A stretch of DNA of 52,030 nt, taken from NCBI GenBank assembly GCA_037441525.1, contig JBBISA010000026.1, positions 1 through 52,030 of the forward strand, written 5' to 3'. Source of the DNA: SKVR01 sp037441525. Lineage in GTDB: Bacteria; Bacteroidota; Bacteroidia; Bacteroidales; UBA7960. The notes below the pieces were generated by a model. It saw only the letters and a list, made by a program, of their open reading frames with translations. It did not search any database and had not been told where the DNA came from. Below, piece by piece: positions 51,772 to 52,030 of the stretch (the stretch's first letter is position 1; each line of letters opens with the position of its first letter). The translations under genes and the position numbers were made by a program.

Positions 51772-52030
51772 AAGTTATCATAAAGCAAATATTCATTCAG
51801 AAGTCCATCATTATTATGTATGGACTTGGGCTGGCCTGGCTCCTTTCAGGCTGTTCCGGATTGAAACACCTTGGCGAAGGCGAAAAACTATACACCGGAA
51901 GCCGCATTACAATTGTTTCGGATGAAAAACCTGATGAGCAGCAGGAGCTAAGGTCAGAACTTGAAAGTGTTATCAGGCCGGCACCCAACGGCAGTTTTCT
52001 GGGAATGCGCCCCCGCCTGTGGTTTTACAA
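51768..52030 (+). CDS. tamL: TamL-type lipoprotein of the Omp85/BamA family (partial, cut by the window end)
   Basis: Only the first 87 residues are visible. A lipoprotein signal peptide ends in a lipobox-like LLSGCSG, with the lipidated Cys near residue 27. GLKHLGEGEKLYTGSRITI and later FLGMRPRLWFY follow, as in the N-terminal region of the lipidated TamA relatives of Bacteroidota. The start overlaps the tamB stop (ATGA), so the two are translationally coupled. The POTRA domains and barrel would lie outside the window. The identification leans on the tamB context and the lipobox. Confidence 0.8.
   Translation, partial: MKVIIKQIFIQKSIIIMYGLGLAWLLSGCSGLKHLGEGEKLYTGSRITIVSDEKPDEQQELRSELESVIRPAPNGSFLGMRPRLWFY

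Noticed and set aside
1..52030. CRISPR arrays, tRNA or rRNA genes, prophage or insertion-sequence transposases
   Set aside because: I saw no evenly spaced direct repeats, no cloverleaf with CCA end, no rRNA-like sequence and no transposase or integrase motif anywhere in the window.

Overview
The window reads as a chromosomal segment of a member of the Bacteroidota, most likely a free-living or anaerobic Bacteroidales-type organism. The evidence is a type IX secretion sorting domain on a secreted glycoside hydrolase, a TamB gene overlapped by a lipoprotein TamA relative (TamL type), promoter-like TTG-N19-21-TAnnTTTG boxes, a near absence of Shine-Dalgarno sequences, and a LysM/periplasmic-binding fusion beside guaA. 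Family assignments come from motif recognition by eye; no database search was possible.

Layout. 1-960 is a gene-poor stretch with two inverted repeats. 973-4339 holds a malate/lactate dehydrogenase-family oxidoreductase and uvrB. 4343-10240 is a minus-strand signalling operon: a large periplasmic-TPR hybrid kinase-like protein whose kinase core has lost its phosphorylatable His and other boxes, a free HPt protein, and an intact PAS histidine kinase. 10345-17459 is mostly housekeeping: a DUF58 protein, thioredoxin, dnaE, then rpsP-rimM-trmN6 on the plus strand.

17556-32479 is a 15-kb minus-strand chemosensory cluster. In transcription order it runs: a 615-aa protein with two CheZ-like DxxxQ motifs, a STAS protein, two tandem CheY proteins, CheA, CheW, a receptor with an extracytoplasmic CZB zinc domain and a CheR-docking tail, a free HPt, a hybrid histidine kinase, CheR, a kinase-like protein lacking its His, CheD and CheB. 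A lone receiver-domain protein lies just beyond on the opposite strand (33087-33470).

33494-52030 is again largely ordinary: an SLC1-type symporter, clpB, a GH5 glycosidase, the LysM protein, guaA, a YggS-family PLP protein, an SLC13-type permease with four RCK_C-like domains, tamB and the beginning of tamL.

The most unusual content is in the two signalling regions. Three multidomain proteins keep recognisable phosphotransfer folds but carry Tyr, Asn or Met where the phosphorylated His should be. Two of them sit next to a free HPt protein that has an intact His. Together with the double CheZ-like protein, the STAS protein and the two CheYs, this suggests a non-textbook phosphorelay joined to a chemosensory array. 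The output cannot be inferred: no flagellar, pilus or gliding gene is in the window.
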